Part shown: one piece after another, positions 10,389-19,030 of the stretch | Position numbering within the stretch: the stretch's first letter is position 1 | Layout of the letters: every line of letters starts with the position of its first letter | Source: Rhodospirillales bacterium | GTDB taxonomy: Bacteria > Pseudomonadota > Alphaproteobacteria > Reyranellales > Reyranellaceae | DNA: 64,000 nt | Direction: 5' to 3' | Assembly (NCBI GenBank): GCA_016699855.1 | Contig: CP064988.1 | Coordinates: 248,001 to 312,000 of the forward strand | The notes under the pieces: generated by a model | Database searches by the model: none | Told to the model about the DNA's origin: nothing | What the model saw: only the letters and a program-made list of their open reading frames with translations | Program-made: the position numbers and the translations under genes

Positions 10389-11170
10389 CCATACCGCTGC
10401 TGACGGTCCTCGGCCGCGTCACCCTGGCCTTCCTGACGGCGGCCGGCTCGGTCACGATGTTCGCCGGCCGCGCCGTTTGGAACTGCGTGCGGCCGCCGAT
10501 CTACCACCGCCAGATCCTCCGGCAGATGCTGGAGATCGGCTACTACTCGCTGCCCGTGGTCGGCCTGACGGCGATCTTCACCGGCATGGTGCTGGCGCTG
10601 CAGAGCTACACGGGTTTCGCGCGGTTCTCGGCCGAGAGCGCCATCCCCAACGTCGTCGTGGTGTCGCTGACCCGCGAGCTCGGGCCGGTGCTGGCGGGCC
10701 TGATGGTCGCCGGACGCGTCGGCGCGGCGATGGCGGCCGAGATCGGCACGATGCGCGTCACCGAGCAGATCGACGCCCTGACCACGCTGTCGACCGACCC
10801 GTTCAAGTACCTCGTCGCGCCGCGCCTGATCGCGGCCATCGTCACCCTGCCGATCCTCGTCATGGTCGCCGATTCGATCGGCATCCTCGGCGGCTACGTG
10901 GTCGGCGTCTACAAGCTCGACTTCAACTCGGCGACGTACATCCGCAACACGATCGACTTCCTCCAGTTCCAGGACGTGTTCTCGGGCCTCGTGAAGGCGG
11001 CGGTGTTCGGCTTCCTGATCGCGCTGATGGGCTGCTACCACGGCTACCACTCCAAAGGCGGTGCGCAGGGCGTCGGCGCGGCGACCACGGCCGCGGTGGT
11101 CTCGGCCTCGATCCTGATCCTGACCTTCAACTACTTCATCACCGAGCTGTTCTTCGCGCGCGCGCCATGA
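10385..11170 (+). CDS. mlaE: MlaE-family ABC transporter permease
   Basis: This 261-residue integral membrane protein has the MlaE/YrbE permease pattern: FTGMVLALQSYTGF, SLTRELGPVLAGLMVAGRVG and AAEIGTMRVTEQIDAL. MlaE proteins form the inner-membrane core of phospholipid transport machines that keep the outer membrane asymmetric. The start is GTG at 10385, overlapping the alr stop (GTGA), so it is translationally coupled. It is followed by its ATPase with an ATGA overlap. No MCE-domain MlaD gene follows, so the substrate-binding partners must be elsewhere. Confidence 0.9.
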   Translation: MTIPLLTVLGRVTLAFLTAAGSVTMFAGRAVWNCVRPPIYHRQILRQMLEIGYYSLPVVGLTAIFTGMVLALQSYTGFARFSAESAIPNVVVVSLTRELGPVLAGLMVAGRVGAAMAAEIGTMRVTEQIDALTTLSTDPFKYLVAPRLIAAIVTLPILVMVADSIGILGGYVVGVYKLDFNSATYIRNTIDFLQFQDVFSGLVKAAVFGFLIALMGCYHGYHSKGGAQGVGAATTAAVVSASILILTFNYFITELFFARAP

Positions 11171-11970
11171 CCACGACGCCGACCGATCCCGCCGCGCCGG
11201 CGGAACCCAAGATCAGCCTGCGCGGCGTGCGCAAGGCGTTCGGCGCCAAGAAGGTGCTCGACGGGATCGACGTCGACGTGCCGCGCGGCCAGTCGCTGGT
11301 CATCATCGGCGGCTCCGGCAGCGGCAAATCGGTGCTGATCAAGTGCGTGCTCGGCCTGATCGCTCCCGACGCCGGTTCGATCAAGATCGACGGCATGGAG
11401 ACCGTCGGGATATCGGGCGGCGAGCGCACCGAGGTCATGCGCAAGTTCGGCATGCTGTTCCAGGGCGGCGCGCTGTTCGATTCGCTGTCGGTCTGGGAGA
11501 ACGTGGCGTTCGGCCCGATCCAGAGCGACGGCGTCGCCCCGGCGGCCGCGAAGGAGATCGCGCTCGCCAAGCTGGCGGCGGTGGGACTGCCTCCCGAGGT
11601 CGGCGAACTGCGCCCCTCGGAGCTGTCCGGCGGCATGCAGAAGCGCGTCTCGCTGGCCCGCGCCATCGCCCGCGAGCCGGAGATCATCTTCTTCGACGAG
11701 CCGACCACCGGGCTCGATCCGATCATGTCGGACGTCATCAACGACCTGATCGTCAAATGCGTGCGCGAGCTGGGCGCGACCACGATCTCGATCACCCACG
11801 ACATGCACAGCGCCCGCAAGATCGGCGACCGCATCGCCATGATCTACGAGGGCAAGCTGATCTGGCAGGGGCCGGTCGGCGACATCGACCGGTCGGGCAA
11901 TCCCTACGTCGAGCAGTTCATCCACGGCAGCGCCGAGGGTCCGATCAAGATGGCGGTGCGCAAGGGCTAG
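11167..11970 (+). CDS. mlaF: MlaF-family ABC transporter ATP-binding protein
   Basis: This 267-residue ABC ATPase has Walker A GGSGSGKS, the ABC signature LSGGMQKR (the Met form typical of MlaF), Walker B IIFFDEPTTGLDP, and the H-loop in ITHDMHSA. It would power the MlaE permease encoded just upstream, with which it overlaps by ATGA. The pair is expected to move phospholipids between the inner and outer membranes. The next gene begins 113 bp later and is unrelated. Confidence 0.92.
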   Translation: MTTTPTDPAAPAEPKISLRGVRKAFGAKKVLDGIDVDVPRGQSLVIIGGSGSGKSVLIKCVLGLIAPDAGSIKIDGMETVGISGGERTEVMRKFGMLFQGGALFDSLSVWENVAFGPIQSDGVAPAAAKEIALAKLAAVGLPPEVGELRPSELSGGMQKRVSLARAIAREPEIIFFDEPTTGLDPIMSDVINDLIVKCVRELGATTISITHDMHSARKIGDRIAMIYEGKLIWQGPVGDIDRSGNPYVEQFIHGSAEGPIKMAVRKG

Positions 11971-12083
11971 GGTACGCCGGCCGGTCGATCCGCCGGCGCC
12001 GGGAATAACGGCGGCGGGGCGGTGTTCATATCGGCGGGACCGGGGCCGATGATGGCGCCGCCCGCCACGGGGGACCTTCGGCC

Positions 12084-12986
12084 ATGCCCGCTGACAACGC
12101 CTTCCTCGCGCGACGACCGGCCGCCAAGCAGTCCAGCCTGATCAAGATTCCGGGCATCGACGAGCTGATCAAGCGGTTCATGGAGCGCGGCGCGACCGCG
12201 ATCTGGAGCTTCGTCGACAAGACGGCCTTCGCCGACGATCTCCGCGCCATCGCCCGCAATCCCCATTTCATCAACCAGGGCGACCATACGCCGACCTGCG
12301 GGCCGGCGGCGTTCCTGTTCAGCCTGATCCAGGCCGACCCTGAAGCCTACGTCCGCTTCGCGATCGCGCTGTACGAGAAGGGCGAGGCGACGATCGGCAC
12401 GCTCGAGATCAAGCCGAGGCGGCACCTGTTCAAGGTCGCGCCGCCGCCCGACGTGTCGCCGGCGGACTGGGTGACGATGGCGTCGATCCGCAACTCGGAG
12501 AACGCCTTCTTCCGCTTCGCCAGCATGGACGACAACGTCGCGGCGTCGGTCGCGAAGGGTTTCCTGCGGACGACGATCCGCACGGTGCTCGCGGTCGACG
12601 ACAACATCGCCGGCATCACGATGCCGCGCGAGGTGTCCCGCTGGTTCAGGCGGACCGGCTTCCGCGAGGTGGTCGAACGCACCAGCGTGCTGCGCGACCG
12701 GAGCTGGAACGACGCGCTCGACGCCAGCCGCCTGCTGCAGCAGGGCCACCAGGTCGTGCTGTTCATCAACGCCAAGATGATCCAGGGCGACGCCACCAAG
12801 GGCTCGCTGATCCCCAACCACTGGGTCGGCCTCACCTCGCCCATCGCGCAGGGCCCCAACGAGACCGTGCGGTTCACGATCTTCACATGGGGCGACGGCG
12901 CCCGGGCGGTGCCGTCCGGCACGGGCCGGCTGGCGAAGAAGGACTTCCTCAACCATTTCTACGGCTTCATCGCCGCCAAGCTCTGA
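12084..12986 (+). CDS. Uncharacterised protein with a CGPAA/NHWVG Cys-His hydrolase-like pattern
   Basis: I do not recognise this 300-residue protein as a named family. It has no signal peptide and no membrane segment. Residues 70-78 read HTPTCGPAA, a Cys-Gly-Pro-Ala pattern seen at the catalytic cysteine of papain-fold peptidases (C39-like). Later PNHWVGLTSP places a His followed by hydrophobic residues, as in the second catalytic motif of that fold, and FTWGDG follows. The inference is a cysteine peptidase, amidase or transglutaminase-like enzyme, perhaps a secreted effector. It lies between mlaF and radA with gaps of 113 and 49 bp and does not belong to either unit by function. Confidence 0.7.
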   Translation: MPADNAFLARRPAAKQSSLIKIPGIDELIKRFMERGATAIWSFVDKTAFADDLRAIARNPHFINQGDHTPTCGPAAFLFSLIQADPEAYVRFAIALYEKGEATIGTLEIKPRRHLFKVAPPPDVSPADWVTMASIRNSENAFFRFASMDDNVAASVAKGFLRTTIRTVLAVDDNIAGITMPREVSRWFRRTGFREVVERTSVLRDRSWNDALDASRLLQQGHQVVLFINAKMIQGDATKGSLIPNHWVGLTSPIAQGPNETVRFTIFTWGDGARAVPSGTGRLAKKDFLNHFYGFIAAKL

Positions 12987-13035
12987 TCCCGGCGGCGCGC
13001 TTGCCGCGGCGGCACCGGATTGGCCATAAGGGGCC

Positions 13036-14514
13036 ATGGCCAAACCCCAGAAGCTCTTCGCCTGCCAGAGCTGCGGCGCCGTCCACACGAAATGGGCGGG
13101 CAAGTGCGAGTCCTGCGGCGCGTGGAATTCCATCGCCGAGGAGACCGGCGGCGCGGCGGCGGCCCCCGGCAGTCCGCTGGCGCGGTCGGGCGGCGGCAAG
13201 GGACGGCGCATCGACTTCGCCGGCCTGACCGGCGTCTCCGAGCGCCAGCCGCGCCATCTCACCGGCACCGCCGAGTTCGACCGCGTGTGCGGCGGCGGCC
13301 TGGTGCAGGGTTCGGCGCTGTTGATCGGCGGCGATCCCGGCATCGGCAAATCGACGCTGCTGCTGCAGGTCGCGGCCGCCCTGGCGAAGAGCGGCGTGGG
13401 CTGCGCCTACATCTCCGGCGAGGAGGCGCTCGACCAGGTGCGCCTGCGGGCGGCGCGGCTGGGGCTGGCCGACGCGCCGGTGCAGCTCGCGACCGCGACG
13501 TCGGTGCGCGACATCGTCGCCACGCTGGAGGCGCGCGACGCGCCGCAGGTCGCGGTCATCGACTCGATCCAGACGATGTGGCTGGACACCGTCGACAGCA
13601 CGCCGGGCACCGTCACCCAGGTCCGGGCCAGCGCCCAGGCGCTGATCGAGCTGGCCAAACGCCGCGGCGTGACCGTGCTGCTGGTCGGCCACGTCACCAA
13701 GGAGGGCACCATCGCCGGGCCGCGCGTGCTCGAGCACATGGTCGACACCGTCCTCTATTTCGAGGGCGAGCGCGGCCACCAGTTCCGCATCCTGCGCACC
13801 GTGAAGAACCGCTTCGGGCCGACCGACGAGATCGGCGTGTTCGAGATGTCCGACCGCGGCCTGACCGACGTCGCCAATCCCTCCGCCCTGTTCCTCGCCG
13901 AGCGCCGCGGCGCGGTGTCGGGCGCCTGCGTGTTCGCCGGCGTCGAGGGCACGCGCCCGCTGCTGGTCGAGATCCAGGCGCTGGTGTCGCCCTCCTCCTT
14001 CGCGACGCCGCGCCACGCCGTGGTCGGCTGGGACAACAACCGCCTGTCGATGGTGCTCGCGGTGCTGGAGGCGCGCTGCGGCGTCTCGATCGGCCCCAAC
14101 GACGTGTATCTCAACGTCGCCGGCGGCCTGAGGATCGGCGAGCCGGCGGCCGATCTGGCGGTCGCCGCGGCGCTGCTGTCGTCGCTGGCCGACGAGCCGG
14201 TGCCGGGCGACATGGTGGTGTTCGGCGAGATCGGGCTCGGCGGCGAGGTCCGGGCCGTCAGCCAGCGCGACGCCCGCCTCAAGGAGGCCGCCAAGCTGGG
14301 CTTCGCGCGCGCGCTGGCGCCGCCGGCGCGCCCCGCCGGCGCCGGCGCCGCGCCGCGGGCGGCCACCGGCATCGACGTTGACGAAATCTCGCATCTATCC
14401 GACCTTGTGGCCCGACTCCGGCCGCCCGGCCGGGTGCCGCAGCGGCGGACGGAGGCGGGCGACGGCCGCCGCGCCGGAGCGCCGGCGACCCGTCGGTCCG
14501 CCGACAACGACTGA
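13036..14514 (+). CDS. radA: DNA repair protein RadA (Sms)
   Basis: This 492-residue RadA has the N-terminal C4 zinc finger (CQSCG...CESCG, residues 10-30), a RecA-like domain with Walker A GGDPGIGKST, the RadA-specific KNRFGPTDEIGVFEM motif, and a C-terminal Lon-protease-like domain with GGLRIGEPAADLA. RadA promotes branch migration of recombination intermediates. It is followed 6 bp later by cvpA, so the two are likely co-transcribed. The C-terminal 40 residues are Pro/Arg/Ala-rich and not conserved. Confidence 0.96.
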   Translation: MAKPQKLFACQSCGAVHTKWAGKCESCGAWNSIAEETGGAAAAPGSPLARSGGGKGRRIDFAGLTGVSERQPRHLTGTAEFDRVCGGGLVQGSALLIGGDPGIGKSTLLLQVAAALAKSGVGCAYISGEEALDQVRLRAARLGLADAPVQLATATSVRDIVATLEARDAPQVAVIDSIQTMWLDTVDSTPGTVTQVRASAQALIELAKRRGVTVLLVGHVTKEGTIAGPRVLEHMVDTVLYFEGERGHQFRILRTVKNRFGPTDEIGVFEMSDRGLTDVANPSALFLAERRGAVSGACVFAGVEGTRPLLVEIQALVSPSSFATPRHAVVGWDNNRLSMVLAVLEARCGVSIGPNDVYLNVAGGLRIGEPAADLAVAAALLSSLADEPVPGDMVVFGEIGLGGEVRAVSQRDARLKEAAKLGFARALAPPARPAGAGAAPRAATGIDVDEISHLSDLVARLRPPGRVPQRRTEAGDGRRAGAPATRRSADND

Positions 14515-14520
14515 CGGACC

Positions 14521-15189
14521 ATGGAATCGTTCGGCCTGACCCCTCTCGACATCGTCGCCTTCGGCGTCCTGATCTTCGCGGGCCTCATGGGCCTGTCGAG
14601 CGGGCTGGTGCACGCCGTCCTGTTCATCGGCGCCTGGGTCGGCGCCGGGGTGGCCGCCTGGCAGCTGACCCCGGTGCTCCAACCGGAGGTCGAGAAGTTC
14701 GTCTCCGGGCCGCAGGTCGCGTACTTCGCCACCCTGCTCGGGGTGTTCGTGCTGGCGCTCATGGCGTTCACGATGATCGCCGGCACGATCGGCAAGTTCG
14801 TGCGCGGCAGCGCGCTGAAGACCCCCGACAAGATCCTCGGACTGGGCTTCGGCGCCGGCTGCGGCGTGCTGGTGCTGTCGACCGCGTTCCTGCTCTACAC
14901 CTACATCGTGCGGCCCGATCCCCTGCCGCGGATCGTCTCCGAGGCGATGACCTTCCCGATCGTCCGCGAGGGCGCCGCGCTGATCGAGCCCCGGCTGCCG
15001 GAGAGCTTCAAGACCCGGGCCCGGTCGATCTCGGTCAAACCCCAGGCGCCGGCCACGCCCGGCGCCGGCGAGCCGGGCGCTCCGCCGGCCGGCGCGGGAC
15101 CCGCCGTGGCCCCCCCGGCCGGTGCGCCGCCGGCGCTCGCGACGCCCCCCGCCGGCGCCCCGAATCCCGCTGGCACGACGCCGCGATAG
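14521..15189 (+). CDS. cvpA: CvpA family membrane protein
   Basis: This 222-residue protein has four hydrophobic segments in the first 150 residues, starting with TPLDIVAFGVLIFAGLMGL, as in colicin V production protein CvpA. It precedes purF, the classic cvpA neighbour. The exact role in the inner membrane is unsettled. After residue 160 comes a long Pro/Ala/Gly-rich tail (repeats of PPAGAP), which is unusual in length and probably disordered. Confidence 0.85.
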   Translation: MESFGLTPLDIVAFGVLIFAGLMGLSSGLVHAVLFIGAWVGAGVAAWQLTPVLQPEVEKFVSGPQVAYFATLLGVFVLALMAFTMIAGTIGKFVRGSALKTPDKILGLGFGAGCGVLVLSTAFLLYTYIVRPDPLPRIVSEAMTFPIVREGAALIEPRLPESFKTRARSISVKPQAPATPGAGEPGAPPAGAGPAVAPPAGAPPALATPPAGAPNPAGTTPR

Positions 15190-15233
15190 GAGTATAAGGG
15201 GCCGCCTTCGGGCCCCCACCGAAGCGCGCGTAC

Positions 15234-16716
15234 ATGCGGAGGGTGATCGTGGATCCCGGCACGTTTTCCGGCACGAATCCGCTCGACGACGACAAATTGC
15301 GCGAAGAATGCGCGATCTTCGGAATCTACGGCACGGTCGACGCCGCCGCCCACACCGCGCTCGGGCTGCACGCGCTGCAGCACCGCGGCCAGGAGGCCTC
15401 CGGCATCGTCGCCTTCGACGGCGCGACCTTCCCCAGCCACCGCGGACTGGGGCTCGTCGGCGACATCTTCGGCGAAGAAGCCGTCATGCGGAAGCTCAAG
15501 GGCCAGTCCGCCATCGGCCACAACCGCTACGCCACGACCGGCGAGACCATGCTGCGCAACGTGCAGCCGATCTACGCCGATTTCGACTTCGGCGGCTTCG
15601 CCATCGCCCATAACGGCAATCTGACCAACGCCGTGCAGCTCCGGCGGGAACTCGTGCGGCGCGGCTGCCTGTTCCAGTCGACGATGGACACCGAGGTCGT
15701 CAACCACCTGATCTCGCGCTCGACCTACCACACCGTCGTCGACCGGCTGATCGACGCCCTGCAGCAGGTCAAGGGCGCCTACTCGCTGGTCATGCTCACG
15801 GCCGATGGCCTGATGGGCGTGCGCGATCCGCACGGCGTGCGGCCGCTGGTGCTGGGGCGCCTCGACGGCGCGTGGATCCTGTGCTCCGAGACGGTCGGCC
15901 TCGACATCATCGGCGCCACCTTCGTGCGCGACGTCGAGCCGGGCGAGCTGGTGATCGTCGGCAAGGACGGCGTGAAGTCGATCAAGCCGTTCAACAAGGC
16001 CTCGCGCCGCTTCTGCGTGTTCGAGCACATCTACTTCGCCCGTCCGGATTCGAGCGTCGAGGGCCTGGGCGTCTACGAAGTGCGCAAACGCATCGGCGTC
16101 GAGCTGGCGCGCGAGAGCCACGTCGACGCCGACGTCGTCGTGCCGGTGCCGGATTCGGGCGTGCCCGCCGCGATGGGCTACGCCGCCCAGGCGGACCTGC
16201 CGTTCGAGCTCGGCATCATCCGCAACCACTACGTCGGCCGCACCTTCATCGAGCCGGCCGACCACATCCGCCATCTCGGCGTGAAGCTGAAGCACAACGC
16301 CAACCGCGCCACACTGGCGGGACGGCGCGTCATCCTGGTCGACGACTTCGATCGTGCGCGGCACGACCTCGGTCAAGATCGTCGCCATGGTGCGCGCCGC
16401 CGGCGCGCGCGAGGTCCACATGCGCATCGCCGCGCCGCCGACCACGCACTCCTGCTACTACGGCGTCGACACGCCGGAGCGCGACAAGCTGCTGGCCGCG
16501 CGGATGGACGTCGCCGGCATGGCCCGGTTCATCGGCGTCGATTCCCTCGCCTTCGTCTCGATCGACGGGCTCTACCGCGCCGTCGGCCTGGCGCGGCGCG
16601 ACGCCGCGGATCCGAAATTCTGCGACGCCTGCTTCACCGGCGACTACCCGATCAGCCTCGACGACCACGAGGATCCGGACCAGCGCCAGCTGTCGCTGCT
16701 CAAAGAGACGGCCTGA
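15234..16716 (+). CDS. purF: Amidophosphoribosyltransferase PurF, single-base frameshift
   Basis: PurF makes phosphoribosylamine from PRPP and glutamine in the first step of purine synthesis. Catalytic Cys lies in REECAIFGIYG after a short propeptide, the glutaminase has HRGQEASGI and NGNLTN, and the PRPP-binding loop should read VILVDDSIVRGTTS. Here an extra T at 16347-16348 breaks that loop: the first frame ends in VDDF and the second resumes at VRGTTSVKIV (16354). Removing the T gives 493 residues, normal for the family. Such a break in a core gene points to a base-call error. The start at 15234 is the longest reading; GTG codons at 15243 and 15249 are alternatives. Confidence 0.88.
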
Positions 16717-16720
16717 CACG

Positions 16721-17485
16721 ATGGACAGGACGGCGGAACGGTCCGGCGCCGGCCGGCTCGCGGGCCGCGTCGCGCTCGTGACGGGCGCGTCGCGCGGCAT
16801 CGGCGCCGCCGTGGCGCGGCGTTTCGCGGCCGAGGGCGCGCACATCGTCGCGGTGGCACGCACCACCGGCGGCCTCGAGGAGCTCGACGACGCCATCCAA
16901 GCGGCCGGCGGCAGCGCCACGCTGGTGCCGCTCGACATCACCGACGGTCCGGCGATCGACCGCATGGCCGAGGCGCTGCACGGCCGTTTCGGGCGCCTCG
17001 ACGTGCTGGTCGGCAACGCCGGCGTGCTCGGCGCGTTGTCGCCGGTCGGCCATGTCGAGCCGAAGCAGTTCGACCGCATCCTCGCCGTCAACGTCACCGC
17101 CAACTGGCGGCTGATCCGCGCGTTCGATCCGCTGCTGCGCGTCGCGCCGGCCGGGCGCGCGATCTTCGTCACCTCCGGCGTCACGGCGCGCAGCGTGCCC
17201 TACTGGGGCCCGTACGCGGCCAGTAAATCGGCGCTCGAGACGCTGGTGCGGACCTACGCCGCCGAGATCGCGCACACCGCCGTGCGCGCCAACCTGGTCA
17301 ACCCCGGCCCGACGCGCACCAAGCTGCGCGCCGAGGTGTTTCCCGGCGAGGATCCCGCGACGCTGCCGTCGCCCGACGATGTCGCGGAGGCGTTCGTGCC
17401 GTTGGCGGAGGAGGCCTGCGCGCTCAACGGCGCCTGGGTGGCGGCCGACGAATGGCTGGCGGCGCGCGGCGCGGCGCGGCACTGA
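16721..17485 (+). CDS. SDR-family NAD(P)-dependent oxidoreductase
   Basis: This 254-residue short-chain dehydrogenase has the cofactor motif TGASRGIGAAV, the NAG motif in VGNAGVLGAL, catalytic Ser in VTSGVTARS and Tyr/Lys in YAASKSALE. It starts 4 bp after purF and is probably in the same transcript; an SDR next to purF is common in Alphaproteobacteria. Substrate is unknown. The C-terminus is short and ends in AADEWLAARGAARH. Confidence 0.88.
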   Translation: MDRTAERSGAGRLAGRVALVTGASRGIGAAVARRFAAEGAHIVAVARTTGGLEELDDAIQAAGGSATLVPLDITDGPAIDRMAEALHGRFGRLDVLVGNAGVLGALSPVGHVEPKQFDRILAVNVTANWRLIRAFDPLLRVAPAGRAIFVTSGVTARSVPYWGPYAASKSALETLVRTYAAEIAHTAVRANLVNPGPTRTKLRAEVFPGEDPATLPSPDDVAEAFVPLAEEACALNGAWVAADEWLAARGAARH

Positions 17486-17491
17486 CGGCGC

Positions 17492-19030
17492 TCAGCCGGC
17501 GTCGGCGTACGGATTCTTGGGCTTGCGCGTGACGACGCGGATCGGCGTGCCGGGCATGCCGAAATCGTCGCGCAGCGCGTTGATCAGATAGCGCAGGTAG
17601 CTGTCGGGCAGCTCCGCCGGCTTCGAGACGAACAGCGCGAAAGTCGGCGGCCGCGTCTTCACCTGGGCGCCGAAGCGGATCCGGATGCGGCGGCCGTCGA
17701 CCATCGGCGGCGGGTTGCGCTCGAGCATGACGCCGAGCCAGCGGTTGAACGCCGGCGTCGGCACGCGCTTGTTCCAGACCTCGTAGATCGACATGACGGC
17801 CGGCATCAGCTTCTCGACGCCGCGGCCGGTGCGGGCCGAGAAGCCGACGATCGGCACGCCCTTGACCTGCGCGAACGACGCCTCGAGCCGGTCCGTCAGC
17901 CGCTTCCACGCCTGCGTGCGGGCCTTCGGTCCGCCGGCGTCGAGCAGGTCGACCTTGTTGACGGCGATGACCAGCGCGCGGCCTTCCTCGACGACCATGC
18001 GGGCGATGGAGAGATCCTGCTTCTCCAGCATCTGCTCGGCGTCGAGCGTGACGACGACGACGTCGGCGTAGCGCACGGTCTCCAGCGTGTCGCGCGCCGA
18101 CATGCTCTCCAGCTTGGCCGAGATGTTGGCGCGGCGGCGCAGGCCGGCGGTGTCGACCAGCCGGATCGGCCGGCCGCGGAAGCTCCAGTCCACGGCGATC
18201 GCGTCGCGCGTGATGCCGGCCTCCGGACCCGTCAGCACGCGCTCCTCGCCGAGCAGACGGTTGAGCAGCGTCGACTTGCCGACGTTCGGCCGTCCGATGA
18301 TGGCGAGCTGCAGCGGCCGGTCGGGGGCGTCCTCGACGCCGCCGCCCTCCCACGCGACGGCCTCGGCGGCGTCGACGTCGACATCGAGCCCGGCGACGGA
18401 GCCGTCATCGCCGTCCTCGTCGGGCGCCTCGTCGTCTTGCGGCGTCGATTCGGGATCGCGCAGCAGCGGCTCGAGCGCGTCGTGCAGCTCGCCCATGCCC
18501 TGCCCGTGCGCGCCGGAGATCGCGACCGGATCGCCCAGCCCCAGCGCGAACGCCTCGCCGATGCCGGCGGCCGCCTCGGCGCTCTCGCACTTGTTGACCA
18601 CCAGCACGGTCTTGCGGGCGTGCGCGCGCAGCCAGTTGGCGAAGCTCTTGTCGAGCGCCGTGATGCCGGCGCGGCCGTCGACCACGAACATCACCGCGTC
18701 GGCCGCCGCGACGGCCTTCTCGGTCTGGTGGCGCATGCGCGCCTCCAGAGCGTCGCCCTTGGCCTCGTCCCAGCCGGCGGTGTCGACGACGCCGAAGGTC
18801 AGGTCCGCGAGCCGGCCGACGCCCTCGCGGCGGTCGCGCGTGGTGCCGGGCTCATCGGCGACGATGGCGGTGCGGCGGCCGACCAGGCGGTTGAACAGCG
18901 TCGACTTGCCGACGTTCGGGCGCCCGACAAGCGCCAGGGTGCGCGTCGGTGTCGCGGGACGGTCGCGGCGGTGCCGTTTGTTCTTCGCCGGGCCGCGTGA
19001 GGCCGGCCGGCCGGCGCGGGCGTCGCTCAC
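17492..19030 (-). CDS. der: Ribosome biogenesis GTPase Der (EngA)
   Basis: Der is a tandem-GTPase needed for assembly of the 50S subunit. Two G domains are visible: GRPNVGKSTLFNRLVG near residue 40 with NKCES as G4, and GRPNVGKSTLLNRLLG near residue 250 with NKVDLLD as G4. A C-terminal KH-like domain follows. I start at GTG 19030, which overlaps the bamB stop as GTGA and yields 512 residues. The reading frame is open further upstream but that only covers bamB. The linker between the G domains is long and acidic (about 40 residues rich in D/E). Confidence 0.95.
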   Translation of the reverse strand: MSDARAGRPASRGPAKNKRHRRDRPATPTRTLALVGRPNVGKSTLFNRLVGRRTAIVADEPGTTRDRREGVGRLADLTFGVVDTAGWDEAKGDALEARMRHQTEKAVAAADAVMFVVDGRAGITALDKSFANWLRAHARKTVLVVNKCESAEAAAGIGEAFALGLGDPVAISGAHGQGMGELHDALEPLLRDPESTPQDDEAPDEDGDDGSVAGLDVDVDAAEAVAWEGGGVEDAPDRPLQLAIIGRPNVGKSTLLNRLLGEERVLTGPEAGITRDAIAVDWSFRGRPIRLVDTAGLRRRANISAKLESMSARDTLETVRYADVVVVTLDAEQMLEKQDLSIARMVVEEGRALVIAVNKVDLLDAGGPKARTQAWKRLTDRLEASFAQVKGVPIVGFSARTGRGVEKLMPAVMSIYEVWNKRVPTPAFNRWLGVMLERNPPPMVDGRRIRIRFGAQVKTRPPTFALFVSKPAELPDSYLRYLINALRDDFGMPGTPIRVVTRKPKNPYADAG

